From: Micropruina sp.
GTDB taxonomy: Bacteria; Actinomycetota; Actinomycetes; Propionibacteriales; Propionibacteriaceae
NCBI GenBank assembly: GCA_016711205.1
Contig: JADJTM010000002.1
Location: forward strand, 1,178,001-1,242,000
DNA length: 64,000 nucleotides
Direction of reading: 5' to 3'
Below, one piece after another: positions 32,902-41,066 of the stretch. The first letter of the stretch is position 1; every line of letters starts with the position of its first letter. A model generated the notes under the pieces. That model saw only the letters and a list, made by a program, of their open reading frames with translations. It searched no databases and was not told the DNA's origin. The position numbers and the translations under genes are program-made.

Positions 32902-34196
32902 GCGCTCACCCGCACATCGCCGGCACCGGTCCTGATCACCAGGGTAAGGGTCGGCCCGGACGGATCGGTGAGGCGCGAGTAGGTGCCGTCGAGGTCGAAG
33001 CCGTCGCGATACCCGTCGGGACCCCGATAGTCGCCCATCGCGGTCTTCCACTCCACCACGATGTTGCCGGTGGCCGGCAGTTTCACCTGCACGTCGCCGA
33101 GGCCACTGTCGAACTCGACCCGCTTCGTCTCGGTGATCGCCAGGGCCGCCAGGTCGATCGTGATGTCGCCCGCACCGTGACTCTGCGCAGCGGACGGCAG
33201 CTGCGCCATCGTCGTGTAGCTGTACGTGCTGTCGCCGATCGGACCCGCGTGCGGCACCGGCAGCAGCATCGCCACGGTGACCAGCCCGGCCAGCACCGAC
33301 AACGGCAGGATGCCGCGCGGACGTCCGGCGAACGCGGCGATCAGCAGGCCCACGCCGAACGCGCCCAGCACGGTGCCCGCGTACGCGATCGGCGGCACGT
33401 TCACGCCGAAGACCGTCGACGCCACCGCGAGCGCCGCCAAACCGGCTCCCACCAGGCACAACACCAGCGGCCACAGCCAGCCCGGACGACGCCGGGCAGC
33501 CGGCGGGGCCACCGGCGTCGTCCAGTTCGGCACGGGGGGCGGCGCGGTCGCTGCGACCTGTTCCGCCGGCGACGGACGGTACTCCACCAGCCGCGGCACG
33601 TCGGGGTCGACCAGCCTGGGCGGATTGCTCGGCCCATCCTGTACATCGGGAGACACCGCGGTGCGGGCCCGCTCTTCGACCACCCGCTGGTGCCACTCGG
33701 CGGCCGCGCGTTCGAAGTCCGTCATGGTCTGGGTCGGACGCTCCGCGAGCTGCAGGGGTGCGGTGGCCGGCCGTGCCGCGTCCGAAGGCAGGCCGGGGGA
33801 GGCCCCGGCGGGGTTGGCTGGCTGGCGCCGACGGTAGAAGCCGAAGTACCACAGGAAGCCGAGCCCGACCGCGGGCGCGATGCCGAGCGGCAGCCACGAC
33901 CCGATCAGCGCCACGATCAACACCCCGAGCGCCACCACGGCGCCGATGGACGCGGCCGGCGACCACGACCGGGTCGCCGGCAGCAGCCGGTTCAGCGGAA
34001 GCTCGGCCGACCCGTCCCGGGGCACCAGCAGCACCGCACCCACGTAGAAGGCGACCCCGAGACCACCGAGCAGCCCGAGCAGCACCATCGCGATGCGCAG
34101 CACGGTCGGGTCGACCTGCCAGCGGCGGGCGAGTGCCGCGCAGACGCCGCCGAGCACGGCGCCTGTGGACGCACGACGCAGCGGGGTGAGTTCCAT
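32898..34196 (-). CDS. PspC domain protein with C-terminal LiaF/DUF4097-like part
   Basis: A 432-residue membrane protein. Residues about 3-60 are PspC (LRRASTGAVLGGVCAALARR, TVLRIAMVLLGLLGGLGVAF). More membrane helices follow at about 80-115, a long proline-rich cytosolic loop spans roughly 130-235, and a second helix cluster lies at about 240-320. The C-terminus (LGDVQVKLPATGNIVVEW, TLVIRTGAGDVRVSA) has beta repeats like DUF4097/LiaF. This architecture matches LiaF-type repressors of a histidine kinase; the divergent neighbour is such a kinase. ATG 34196 was chosen over an in-frame GTG at 34232 because it begins directly with the PspC domain. Confidence 0.85.
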   Translation of the reverse strand: MELTPLRRASTGAVLGGVCAALARRWQVDPTVLRIAMVLLGLLGGLGVAFYVGAVLLVPRDGSAELPLNRLLPATRSWSPAASIGAVVALGVLIVALIGSWLPLGIAPAVGLGFLWYFGFYRRRQPANPAGASPGLPSDAARPATAPLQLAERPTQTMTDFERAAAEWHQRVVEERARTAVSPDVQDGPSNPPRLVDPDVPRLVEYRPSPAEQVAATAPPPVPNWTTPVAPPAARRRPGWLWPLVLCLVGAGLAALAVASTVFGVNVPPIAYAGTVLGAFGVGLLIAAFAGRPRGILPLSVLAGLVTVAMLLPVPHAGPIGDSTYSYTTMAQLPSAAQSHGAGDITIDLAALAITETKRVEFDSGLGDVQVKLPATGNIVVEWKTAMGDYRGPDGYRDGFDLDGTYSRLTDPSGPTLTLVIRTGAGDVRVSA

Positions 34197-34301
34197 GCAA
34201 GCCACTCTTGCGGCCGGCGCCGCCCGAGCCAACGGGGAAGACCCCTGAGCAGACCCTCAAAGCGTTGGTCGGCCGGGTCCGCGCGTGTGAGGCTTAGGGA
34301 C

Positions 34302-35561
34302 GTGTCGTCGTCCAGTTCACCGGCCCAGCCGGTTCCGCAGCGCGCGGACCGTCGGCTGCAGAGCGCCTGGCTGGCGGGGGTGTGCAGTGGCCTCGCGGCA
34401 CACCTGAACTGGCCGGTGCTGGTGGTGCGGGTGGGCTTCGTGCTGCTCAGCGCCAGCATGGGGGTGGGCGTCGTGGTGTACCTGGTGCTGTGGCTCGCAC
34501 TGCCGCTGGCCGCCGCGACCCCCGACGCACCCGGCATCGATGCCGCCACCCGCGGCGGGTTGCGCACAGCACAGCAGCGGCACCGGGTGCCGGCCGACCT
34601 CGGCGCCATGTCGGCCGTGGTGCTGCTGGGGGCTGGGTTGCTGTGGTTCGTGCAGTCCGCGGGGCTGGGCCTGCCGACGTGGGCCCTGTGGCCGGCGCTG
34701 GCCGGCACCGCCGGGCTGATGCTGATCTGGTGGCAGGCCGACCATCTTCCGAACCGAGGGCTGACCGACCTGGCCGGGTGGCGCCGGTTGCTCGCGCCGC
34801 TGATCGCGCACTGGTCGCGGATCGTCCGCATTGTGCTCGGCCTGCTCGGGCTGAGTACCGCGGTCGCGCTGATCGTGATCGCGCTACCCGACCTGCCCGA
34901 AGCCACCCGGACGCTGCTCGTGCTGGCCATGGCGGTGGCGGCGCTGGTGCTGGCGGCGGCGCCCTGGTTCATTCGGGTGCGGCGCTCGCTGACGACGATC
35001 CGCGAGCAGAAGATGGTCGCCGACGCCCGCGCCGACATGGCCGCGCACCTGCATGATTCGGTGCTGCAGACCCTGGCGCTGATTCAGCGGCAGGCGAACG
35101 ATCCCAAGGCGGTGGCCGCGCTGGCCCGGCGCCAGGAGCGCGAGTTGCGGGCCTGGCTGTACGGCGAGACCTCCGATGCGGCGACGGTGAAGGCGGCCCT
35201 GGTGGCGTCGGCTGCCGAGGTCGAGGACGACCACGGCGTCGACGTCGACATCGTGGTGGTCGGCGACCGTGAGCTGGATGCCGACCTGCGTCCGCTCGTC
35301 CAAGCCGCTCGCGAGGCGATGGTGAACGCCGCCAAGCATGCGGGGGTGGCCAAGGTCGACGTGTACGCAGAGGTCGACGACGACAGCGTCGAGGTCTTCG
35401 TCCGCGACCGCGGGCAGGGCTTCGAAATCGAGCAGATACCCGCCGACCGGATGGGTGTGCGCGGCTCGATAGTGGAGCGATTGCGGCGTGCCGGGGGCAA
35501 TGCAACGATTCGAAGTGGCCCCGGCGAAGGCACCGAGGTACGACTGGAGATGAAGCGATGA
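34302..35561 (+). CDS. PspC-domain sensor histidine kinase
   Basis: A 419-residue kinase. An N-terminal PspC domain (RRLQSAWLAGVCSGLAAHLN, residues about 16-70) is followed by several membrane helices to about residue 225, the HisKA_3 dimerisation helix with phosphoacceptor His251 in MAAHLHDSVLQTLALIQ, and a C-terminal HATPase (AREAMVNAAKHAGVAKVDVY with the N-box, RDRGQGFEIEQI, GSIVERLRRAGGNATI). It senses envelope state and phosphorylates the adjacent regulator. GTG start; the next gene overlaps by ATGA. Together with the divergent PspC/LiaF-like operon it forms a LiaFSR-like unit. Confidence 0.92.
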   Translation: MSSSSSPAQPVPQRADRRLQSAWLAGVCSGLAAHLNWPVLVVRVGFVLLSASMGVGVVVYLVLWLALPLAAATPDAPGIDAATRGGLRTAQQRHRVPADLGAMSAVVLLGAGLLWFVQSAGLGLPTWALWPALAGTAGLMLIWWQADHLPNRGLTDLAGWRRLLAPLIAHWSRIVRIVLGLLGLSTAVALIVIALPDLPEATRTLLVLAMAVAALVLAAAPWFIRVRRSLTTIREQKMVADARADMAAHLHDSVLQTLALIQRQANDPKAVAALARRQERELRAWLYGETSDAATVKAALVASAAEVEDDHGVDVDIVVVGDRELDADLRPLVQAAREAMVNAAKHAGVAKVDVYAEVDDDSVEVFVRDRGQGFEIEQIPADRMGVRGSIVERLRRAGGNATIRSGPGEGTEVRLEMKR

Positions 35562-36250
35562 CCGAACAGAGCAATCCCACCGGGGTCGACGAGACGTCGG
35601 CGAATCCGACGGCGGCCCACCGGGTCGTGATCGTGGACGATCACGCGATGTTCCGCAGCGGGGTCAAGCACGACATCGGCGGCCGGGTGCAGATCGTCGG
35701 TGAGGGCGAGGACGTGCCCACCGGGGTCGCCGCGGTGCTGAAGGCGCAACCGGATGTGGTGCTGCTCGACGTGCACCTGCCCGGCGGCGGGGGCGGCGAG
35801 GTGCTCAAGCAGGTGCACGCGGTCGAGCCCGAGATCAAGTTCCTCGCGCTCAGTGTCTCGGACGCCGCCGAGGACGTGATCGGCGTCATCCGTGGCGGCG
35901 CGCGGGGCTACGTCACCAAGTCGATCTCGGCGGACGAACTGGTGGACGCCATCGCCCGGGTCGCCGAGGGCGACGCGGTGTTCTCGCCGCGGCTGGCCGG
36001 TTTCGTGCTGGACGCCTTCTCGGGCTCGATCGACGTCGCGGCCGTGGACGAGGAGCTCGACCGGCTCTCGCAGCGCGAACGCGAGGTGATGCGGCTGATC
36101 GCCCGCGGGTATGCCTACAAAGAGATAGCGCGCGAGCTGTTCATCTCGATCAAGACGGTCGAGACCCATGTCAGCAGCGTCCTGCGCAAACTGCAGTTGT
36201 CGAACCGGCACCAGCTGACGCGGTGGGCTACGGATCGCCGGCTGGTCTGA
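35558..36250 (+). CDS. LuxR/NarL-type response regulator
   Basis: A 230-residue regulator. The receiver domain has the acidic pair Asp27/Asp28 (VVIVDDHAMFRSGVKHD), phosphorylated Asp71 in VVLLDVHLPGG, and the Lys of YVTKSISADELVDAI. The LuxR DNA-binding domain occupies about residues 168-228: LDRLSQREREVMRLIARGYA then KEIARELFISIKTVETHVSS. It is the output of the preceding PspC kinase, coupled by an ATGA overlap. Likely targets are the divergent PspC operon and its own promoter. The extra N-terminal 20 residues are unusual but uninformative. Confidence 0.95.
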   Translation: MTEQSNPTGVDETSANPTAAHRVVIVDDHAMFRSGVKHDIGGRVQIVGEGEDVPTGVAAVLKAQPDVVLLDVHLPGGGGGEVLKQVHAVEPEIKFLALSVSDAAEDVIGVIRGGARGYVTKSISADELVDAIARVAEGDAVFSPRLAGFVLDAFSGSIDVAAVDEELDRLSQREREVMRLIARGYAYKEIARELFISIKTVETHVSSVLRKLQLSNRHQLTRWATDRRLV

Positions 36251-36289
36251 CGGCGACCAGCCGGGTCGAGCCGGCGAGCGACAGGGGAA

Positions 36290-36691
36290 CTATACCTGGA
36301 TCACCTCGACCAGACCGAGTTGCGCCAGAACGGCGAAGTCATCGTCCTGGCTGACCACCGGTAGGCCGTTGGCCAACGCGATTGCGGCGATCCACAGGTC
36401 GTTCAGGTTCACTCGGCGCCCCGCCTCGTGCACCTCGACCCTCAGCCGTGCCCAGGCCGCGGCAGCTGCGGCGTCCACCGGCAAGGGTTCGAGTGCCGCG
36501 ACCCGCTGCAGGGTCAGCAGGCGCGCCGAGCGATCAGCGACCGATCGGGCGGCCAGTACGCCGGCCTCGAGTTCGGCGAGCGTGATCACCGAAACCCGAA
36601 GCAGGTCCGGCAGCCGATCGAGGTGCAGAGCGCGGCCGCTCTCACCGGCGATGAACACGCTGGTGTCAGCCAGCCCCTCGCCACGGGTCAC
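36290..36691 (-). CDS. PIN-domain ribonuclease toxin (VapC-like)
   Basis: A 133-residue PIN protein starting at GTG 36691. The acidic active site is complete: Asp9 in LADTSVFIAGE, Glu40 in ITLAELEAGV, the Asp of NLNDLWIAAIAL, and the last Asp in VVSQDDDFAVL. PIN toxins cleave tRNA or rRNA and are neutralised by a partner. The start overlaps the antitoxin stop by GTGA, the expected tight coupling. The first Asp lies close to the N-terminus, as in other VapC proteins, which supports this start over any upstream one. It is expressed in the opposite direction to the response regulator gene. Confidence 0.9.
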   Translation of the reverse strand: MTRGEGLADTSVFIAGESGRALHLDRLPDLLRVSVITLAELEAGVLAARSVADRSARLLTLQRVAALEPLPVDAAAAAAWARLRVEVHEAGRRVNLNDLWIAAIALANGLPVVSQDDDFAVLAQLGLVEVIQV

Positions 36692-36948
36692 CCGAGGGTG
36701 CCCAGATCGTCCGTGGTGTCGCCGCTGATCCACGCCAGGTCGGCCCTCAAGCGCGCGTCCGTGGTGGTCGCGTCATGCAGTTCGGCGATCTGGTTGCGGG
36801 TCATCGTGGTGGGCCGCCGACCGCGAGGCCGAGTGAGCAGGGCCACGGGCAATCCGTTGACGGTGACCGTCACGTCGTCGCCCAGAGCCACCCGGCGCAG
36901 CACCGCTGCGGTGTGATTGCGCAACTCACGGCTGGCCACGCTGGTCAT
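36688..36948 (-). CDS. Phd/YefM-family antitoxin
   Basis: An 86-residue protein: MTSVASRELRNHTAAVLRRV then ALGDDVTVTVNGLPVALLT, the Phd/YefM DNA-binding and dimerisation fold, followed by a flexible acidic tail (DLAWISGDTTDDLGTLG) that should wrap the toxin. It binds its own promoter in the family, so the operon is autoregulated; the -10 box is 7 nt upstream of the ATG. It is coupled to the PIN toxin gene. Confidence 0.9.
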   Translation of the reverse strand: MTSVASRELRNHTAAVLRRVALGDDVTVTVNGLPVALLTRPRGRRPTTMTRNQIAELHDATTTDARLRADLAWISGDTTDDLGTLG

Positions 36949-36955
36949 GTGCGCA

Positions 36956-36961
36956 ATCGTA
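36956..36961 (-). promoter_or_regulatory. -10 box TACGAT before the antitoxin gene
   Basis: The minus strand reads TACGAT, 7 nt, ATG 36948. The partly symmetrical CGTAGAGTGCTACG overlaps the box and could be the antitoxin operator. Confidence 0.45.
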
Positions 36962-36983
36962 GCACTCTACGCATGGCCCTGAT

Positions 36984-37457
36984 GCTGACCCCGGAGCCAC
37001 CTGTCTGCGGCTACTGCCCGGCCCCATCCATGCGTCCTTGGGCGAGATCGTGGTCGGAGTGCTCGTTGGATTACGTCCGATCTGGACCCTGTTCCACCGG
37101 CTGAGGCGCAGCGATCGCGGAATCGGACGTAATCTGACGAGGTCGGTGCCGAGCAGCCGGATTGAAGCTCGGTCGGACGCTGCGCGAGCCGGAGGGTCGG
37201 AACCGGCTGTCCGAGCCAGCGGTGAGCCCGGATCCACCGACCTGCGCCTACTGCCCGGCCCCATCCATGCGTCCTTGGGCGAGATCGTGGTCGGAGTACT
37301 CGTTGAATTACGTCCGATCTGGACCCTGTCCCACCGGCTGAGGCGCAGCGAACGCGGAATCAGACGTAATCTGACGAGGTCGGTGCCGAGCAGCCGGATT
37401 GAAGCTCGGTCGGACGCTGCGCGAGCCGGAGGGTCGGAACCGGCTGTCCGAGCCAGC
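36984..37457 (+). repeat. Tandem duplication of a 237-bp unit upstream of pcrA
   Basis: Copies at about 36984-37220 and 37221-37457 are head-to-tail and nearly identical over the last 210 bp, with scattered point differences. Each contains an inverted repeat: GATTACGTCCGAT (37069-37081) with ATCGGACGTAATC (37122-37134), perfect in copy 1 and with one substitution in copy 2. No coding sequence is supported in either copy. Confidence 0.92.
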
Positions 37458-37475
37458 GCTTAAGGTGGGTGGGCG

Positions 37476-40028
37476 ATGATCGACAGCACCATTCCCGACC
37501 TCTTCAACTTCGACGCCGACCCGGAGCCGGCGCCGCTTTCCGCGCCACCGGTCGCGCCGCTTTCCGCGCCGCTTTCCGCGCCGCTTTCCGCGCCGCTTTC
37601 CGCGCCACCGGTCGCGCCGCTTTCCGCGCCACCGGTCGCGCCGCTTTCCGCGCCGATGGTCGCGACGCCGGAGCGTCCGATTGGGGACGAACCGGCGGCT
37701 GAGGGCCCCGTCCGGCGCAAGCGGCAGACCGAGGAGGAGCTGCTGGCGGGCCTCAACCCACCGCAGCGCGAGGCGGTGCTGCACGCCGGGTCACCGGTGC
37801 TGGTGGTGGCCGGTGCGGGCTCGGGCAAGACCCGGGTGCTCACCCGGCGCATCGCGCACCTGGTCAGCTTCCGGCACGTGCACCCGGGGTCGGTCCTGGC
37901 CATCACGTTTACCAACAAGGCGGCGGCCGAGATGCGACACCGGGTGGTCGACATGGTCGGCAACCGGGCCAAGCTGATGTGGGTCTCGACCTTTCATTCG
38001 GCGTGCGTGCGCATGCTGCGGGCCGACATTCACCGGTTCGGCATCAGCCGCACCTTCTCGATCTACGACGACACCGACGCCAAGCGGCTGATGACCCTGG
38101 TGCTGCGTGACGCCGAGGTCGACCCGAAGCGGTACCCCGTCCGCACGGTGATGAACTGGGTGAGCAACTGCAAGAACGAGTTGGTCGACCACGAAACGGC
38201 GGCGGCGCGGGCCGAGACGCCCACCGAGAAGATCTATGCCGAGGCCTACCGCACCTACCAGAGCCGGCTCACCTCGGCGAATGCGCTCGACTTCGATGAC
38301 CTGATCATGACCACCGTGCACCTGCTGCAGGCCTTTCCCGACCTGCGCGAGCAGTACCGGCGGCGGTTCCGGCACGTGCTGGTGGACGAATACCAGGACA
38401 CCAACCACGCCCAGTACGCGCTGGTGCGCGAGCTGTGTGCCGAGCTGCCGGTGCCCGAGGGCATGACGGCCGTGGAAGCGCCCGAGCTGATGGTGGTCGG
38501 CGACTCCGACCAGTCGATCTACGCGTTCCGGGGCGCGACGATCCGCAACATTCTGGCCTTCGAGGCCGACTTTCCGGGGGCCACCACGATCGTCCTCGAA
38601 CAGAACTACCGCTCGACCCAGACCATCCTGAACGCGGCCAACGCGGTGATCACCCGTAATCCGGGTCGTCCGCAGAAGAGGCTGTGGTCCGAGGCCGGCG
38701 ACGGCGAGCGCATCGTGGGCTGGGTGGCCGACACCGAACACGACGAGGCCCAGTTCGTGGCCGACGAGATCGACCGGCTGAGCGATGCGGGCCACGCCAA
38801 ACCGGCCGACGTGGCGGTGTTCTACCGCACCAACGCCCAGTCGCGAGCCTTCGAGGAGGTGTTCATCCGGGTCGGTATGCCGTACCGGGTGGTCGGCGGC
38901 GTCCGGTTCTACGAGCGCCGCGAGATCCGCGACGCGATCGCCTACCTGCGCTCGATCGCCAACCCGGCCGATGACGTGTCGGTGCGGCGCATCCTCAACG
39001 TGCCCAAGCGGGGCATCGGCGACCGGGCCGAGGCGGCGGTCGAGGCGCTGGCGGCCGCTGAACGCATCCCGTTCGGCGTGGCGGTCGACCGGGCGTCCGA
39101 GGCGTCCGGGCTGGCCACCCGCTCGCTCACCCAGCTGCAGGGCTTCGCGGCCCTGATGGCCGAGCACCGCGCCATGATGGCCCGTGGCGAGCCGGCGGAC
39201 GCGATTCTGGTCAGCATTCTGGAGAAGTCCGGCTACATCGACGAGCTGAAGAACTCCGACGACCCCCAGGACGCCACCCGGCTGGAGAACCTGATCGAAC
39301 TGGTGTCGGTGGCGCAGGAGTTCGTCGCCGCGGCGCACGCCATCGACCTGCCCGAACAGGGCGGCGAGCTGGCCGCGGGTGCGCCCGAACCGGACGACAC
39401 CCTGCCGGCCTTTCTGGAGCGCATCGCGCTGGTGGCCGATTCCGACCAGATTCCGGACGCCGATGGTGAGGGCACCGGCGTGGTCACCCTGATGACGCTG
39501 CACACCGCGAAGGGCCTGGAGTTCCCGGTGGTGTTCCTGACCGGCTTCGAAGACGGCATCTTTCCGCACCAGCGAGCGCTCAACGACAACGACGAGCTGC
39601 AGGAGGAGCGTCGGCTGGCCTATGTCGGCATCACCCGGGCGCGGCAGCGGCTGTATCTGAGCCGCGCGGTCGTCCGGACGTTGTGGGGCACGCCGCAGTA
39701 CAACCCACCCAGCCGGTTCACCCAGGAGATTCCCGAGCACCTCTTCGACTGGCGCCGGCTGCAGACCGCCTCCGTCGGGTTCACCTCACGGGCGAAGGCG
39801 CGCACCGAGCAGGCCTGGCGCAACACGGTGGGGTACGGATCGGCGCAGTCCCTGCCCAAGGCGATTCCGTCGGTGCAGCCGGGGGACCGGGTGCTGCACA
39901 CGGTGTTCGGCATGGGCACGGTGCTGGCCACCAGCGGCTTGGGCGACCTGGCCAAGGCGGACGTCGATTTCGGCAGCACCGGGGTGAAGCGGCTCAGCCT
40001 CAAGCACGCGCCGATGGAGAAGCTCTGA
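37476..40028 (+). CDS. pcrA: ATP-dependent DNA helicase UvrD/PcrA
   Basis: An 850-residue SF1A 3'-5' helicase for nucleotide excision repair and replication restart. After a low-complexity N-terminus (residues 1-90) come the Q-like motif LNPPQREAVLH, Walker A VVAGAGSGKTR (residues 111-120), Walker B VLVDEYQDTNHAQY, VVGDSDQSIYAFRGA, VLEQNYRSTQTILNAANAVI, FYRTNAQSRAFEEV, VTLMTLHTAKGLEFPVVFLT and RRLAYVGITRARQRLYL. The C-terminal Tudor-like part (PGDRVLHTVFGMGTV) is present. The nearest relative by context is mycobacterial UvrD1. The start ATG 37476 keeps a minisatellite in frame; see the separate entry. Confidence 0.97.
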   Translation: MIDSTIPDLFNFDADPEPAPLSAPPVAPLSAPLSAPLSAPLSAPPVAPLSAPPVAPLSAPMVATPERPIGDEPAAEGPVRRKRQTEEELLAGLNPPQREAVLHAGSPVLVVAGAGSGKTRVLTRRIAHLVSFRHVHPGSVLAITFTNKAAAEMRHRVVDMVGNRAKLMWVSTFHSACVRMLRADIHRFGISRTFSIYDDTDAKRLMTLVLRDAEVDPKRYPVRTVMNWVSNCKNELVDHETAAARAETPTEKIYAEAYRTYQSRLTSANALDFDDLIMTTVHLLQAFPDLREQYRRRFRHVLVDEYQDTNHAQYALVRELCAELPVPEGMTAVEAPELMVVGDSDQSIYAFRGATIRNILAFEADFPGATTIVLEQNYRSTQTILNAANAVITRNPGRPQKRLWSEAGDGERIVGWVADTEHDEAQFVADEIDRLSDAGHAKPADVAVFYRTNAQSRAFEEVFIRVGMPYRVVGGVRFYERREIRDAIAYLRSIANPADDVSVRRILNVPKRGIGDRAEAAVEALAAAERIPFGVAVDRASEASGLATRSLTQLQGFAALMAEHRAMMARGEPADAILVSILEKSGYIDELKNSDDPQDATRLENLIELVSVAQEFVAAAHAIDLPEQGGELAAGAPEPDDTLPAFLERIALVADSDQIPDADGEGTGVVTLMTLHTAKGLEFPVVFLTGFEDGIFPHQRALNDNDELQEERRLAYVGITRARQRLYLSRAVVRTLWGTPQYNPPSRFTQEIPEHLFDWRRLQTASVGFTSRAKARTEQAWRNTVGYGSAQSLPKAIPSVQPGDRVLHTVFGMGTVLATSGLGDLAKADVDFGSTGVKRLSLKHAPMEKL
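37530..37661 (+). repeat. 12-bp coding minisatellite in pcrA
   Basis: Eleven 12-bp units encode the tetrapeptides APLS (GCGCCGCTTTCC, seven times), APPV (GCGCCACCGGTC, three times) and APMV at residues 19-62. Units stay in frame, so copy changes alter only tail length. Confidence 0.95.
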
Positions 40029-40042
40029 GACTTCCGCTTAGC

Positions 40043-40840
40043 TTAGGAGTTCTTCAGGTACGCAACCGGGTCGACGCCCTTGCCGTTGACGTACACCGAG
40101 AAGTGCAGGTGGCAGGAGGTTGAGATGCCGGTGTTGCCGACGGTGCCGAGCAGTTCGCCCTTGTGCACCTTCTGGCCGGTCTTCACGGCGATGGTGTTCA
40201 TGTGCAGGTAGGCGGTCTGCAGGTTGACGCGGCCCACCTTGCCGCCGTCGATCCGCACGTTGTGGCCCGAGCCGCTGTTGTAGCCGCTGGTGGCGACCTT
40301 GATCACGGTGCCGTCCTGAGCTGCCCAGATCGGCTGGCCACACGTGCCGCCGATGTCCTGGCCGTTGTGCATGCGGTAGTAGTGCAGGATCGGGTGCAGC
40401 CGCATGCCGTAACGGGAGCCGAACTTGCCCGCGGTCGGCATCAGAAAGCTGGACTGATCCTTCAGCAGCTTGGACTGCTTCGCGATCTGATCGGCAGTGG
40501 TGTCGAGAGTGGTGTTGCGGCTCTCCAGCGCCTCGGACTGCCGCTCCGCGGCCAGTTCGGCGGCGGTCTGGGCCAGCGACTGAGCGCGAGCCTGAGCGAT
40601 CAGTTGGGGCGAGGACACCCGGCCGGAGTCACGGCTCACGCCGTTGTCACGGTTGTCGAGCGCCGCCAGGTTGAGCCCGCCGACGGCGAACTCGGGAGCC
40701 GGTGCGGCGGACGACGAGCGGGTCGCCTGGCCCGCCAGGCCGACGGCCAGGGAGCCGATCGCAAGGGCCGCGACGCCGGTGCGCACCACCCGTGACCGGA
40801 TCCAGCTGGTCGGCTGCGGCTGAGCCTCATTTCGGCGCAC
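40043..40840 (-). CDS. M23-family peptidoglycan endopeptidase (secreted)
   Basis: A 265-residue LytM-type zinc peptidase. Near the N-terminus is a membrane-crossing signal (VVRTGVAALAIGSLAVGLAG, residues about 17-36), then a coiled-coil-prone region (AQSLAQTAAELAAERQSEAL, about 80-125), and the catalytic domain with HNGQDIGGTCG (zinc His and Asp) and TSCHLHFSVYVNG (HxH). GTG 40840 is chosen because GAGGAG lies 9 nt upstream. It acts outside the membrane on cell-wall peptides. It sits between pcrA and sucC, as the M23 gene Rv0950c does in M. tuberculosis. Its stop is 14 nt from the pcrA stop. Confidence 0.92.
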   Translation of the reverse strand: MRRNEAQPQPTSWIRSRVVRTGVAALAIGSLAVGLAGQATRSSSAAPAPEFAVGGLNLAALDNRDNGVSRDSGRVSSPQLIAQARAQSLAQTAAELAAERQSEALESRNTTLDTTADQIAKQSKLLKDQSSFLMPTAGKFGSRYGMRLHPILHYYRMHNGQDIGGTCGQPIWAAQDGTVIKVATSGYNSGSGHNVRIDGGKVGRVNLQTAYLHMNTIAVKTGQKVHKGELLGTVGNTGISTSCHLHFSVYVNGKGVDPVAYLKNS

Positions 40841-41066
40841 GTGGGTGTCTCCTCGTTCTGCAACAGTGGTCGGCATTCCGAGAACCGGAAACCTGGGTTT
40901 ACCTTAGCATTTCTTAGGGAGATTCTCAGAATCGGACGTTCCGGGGACACCGGGACGCTCCCGAGGCCACGCAGCCTGTCGCGGGCGTGCCCCGAGCGCC
41001 GTCGTCCGACTATCGTGACGAGTGCCTGCCGGGCAGGCGTCGTGACCCAGACGGACGGAGTTGTCG

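Noticed and set aside
40877..41066. Iron-box or c-di-AMP riboswitch between the M23 peptidase and sucC
   Set aside because: The CTTAG-rich text is not a true inverted repeat matching a DtxR/IdeR site, and I could not fit the ydaO-type conserved elements.
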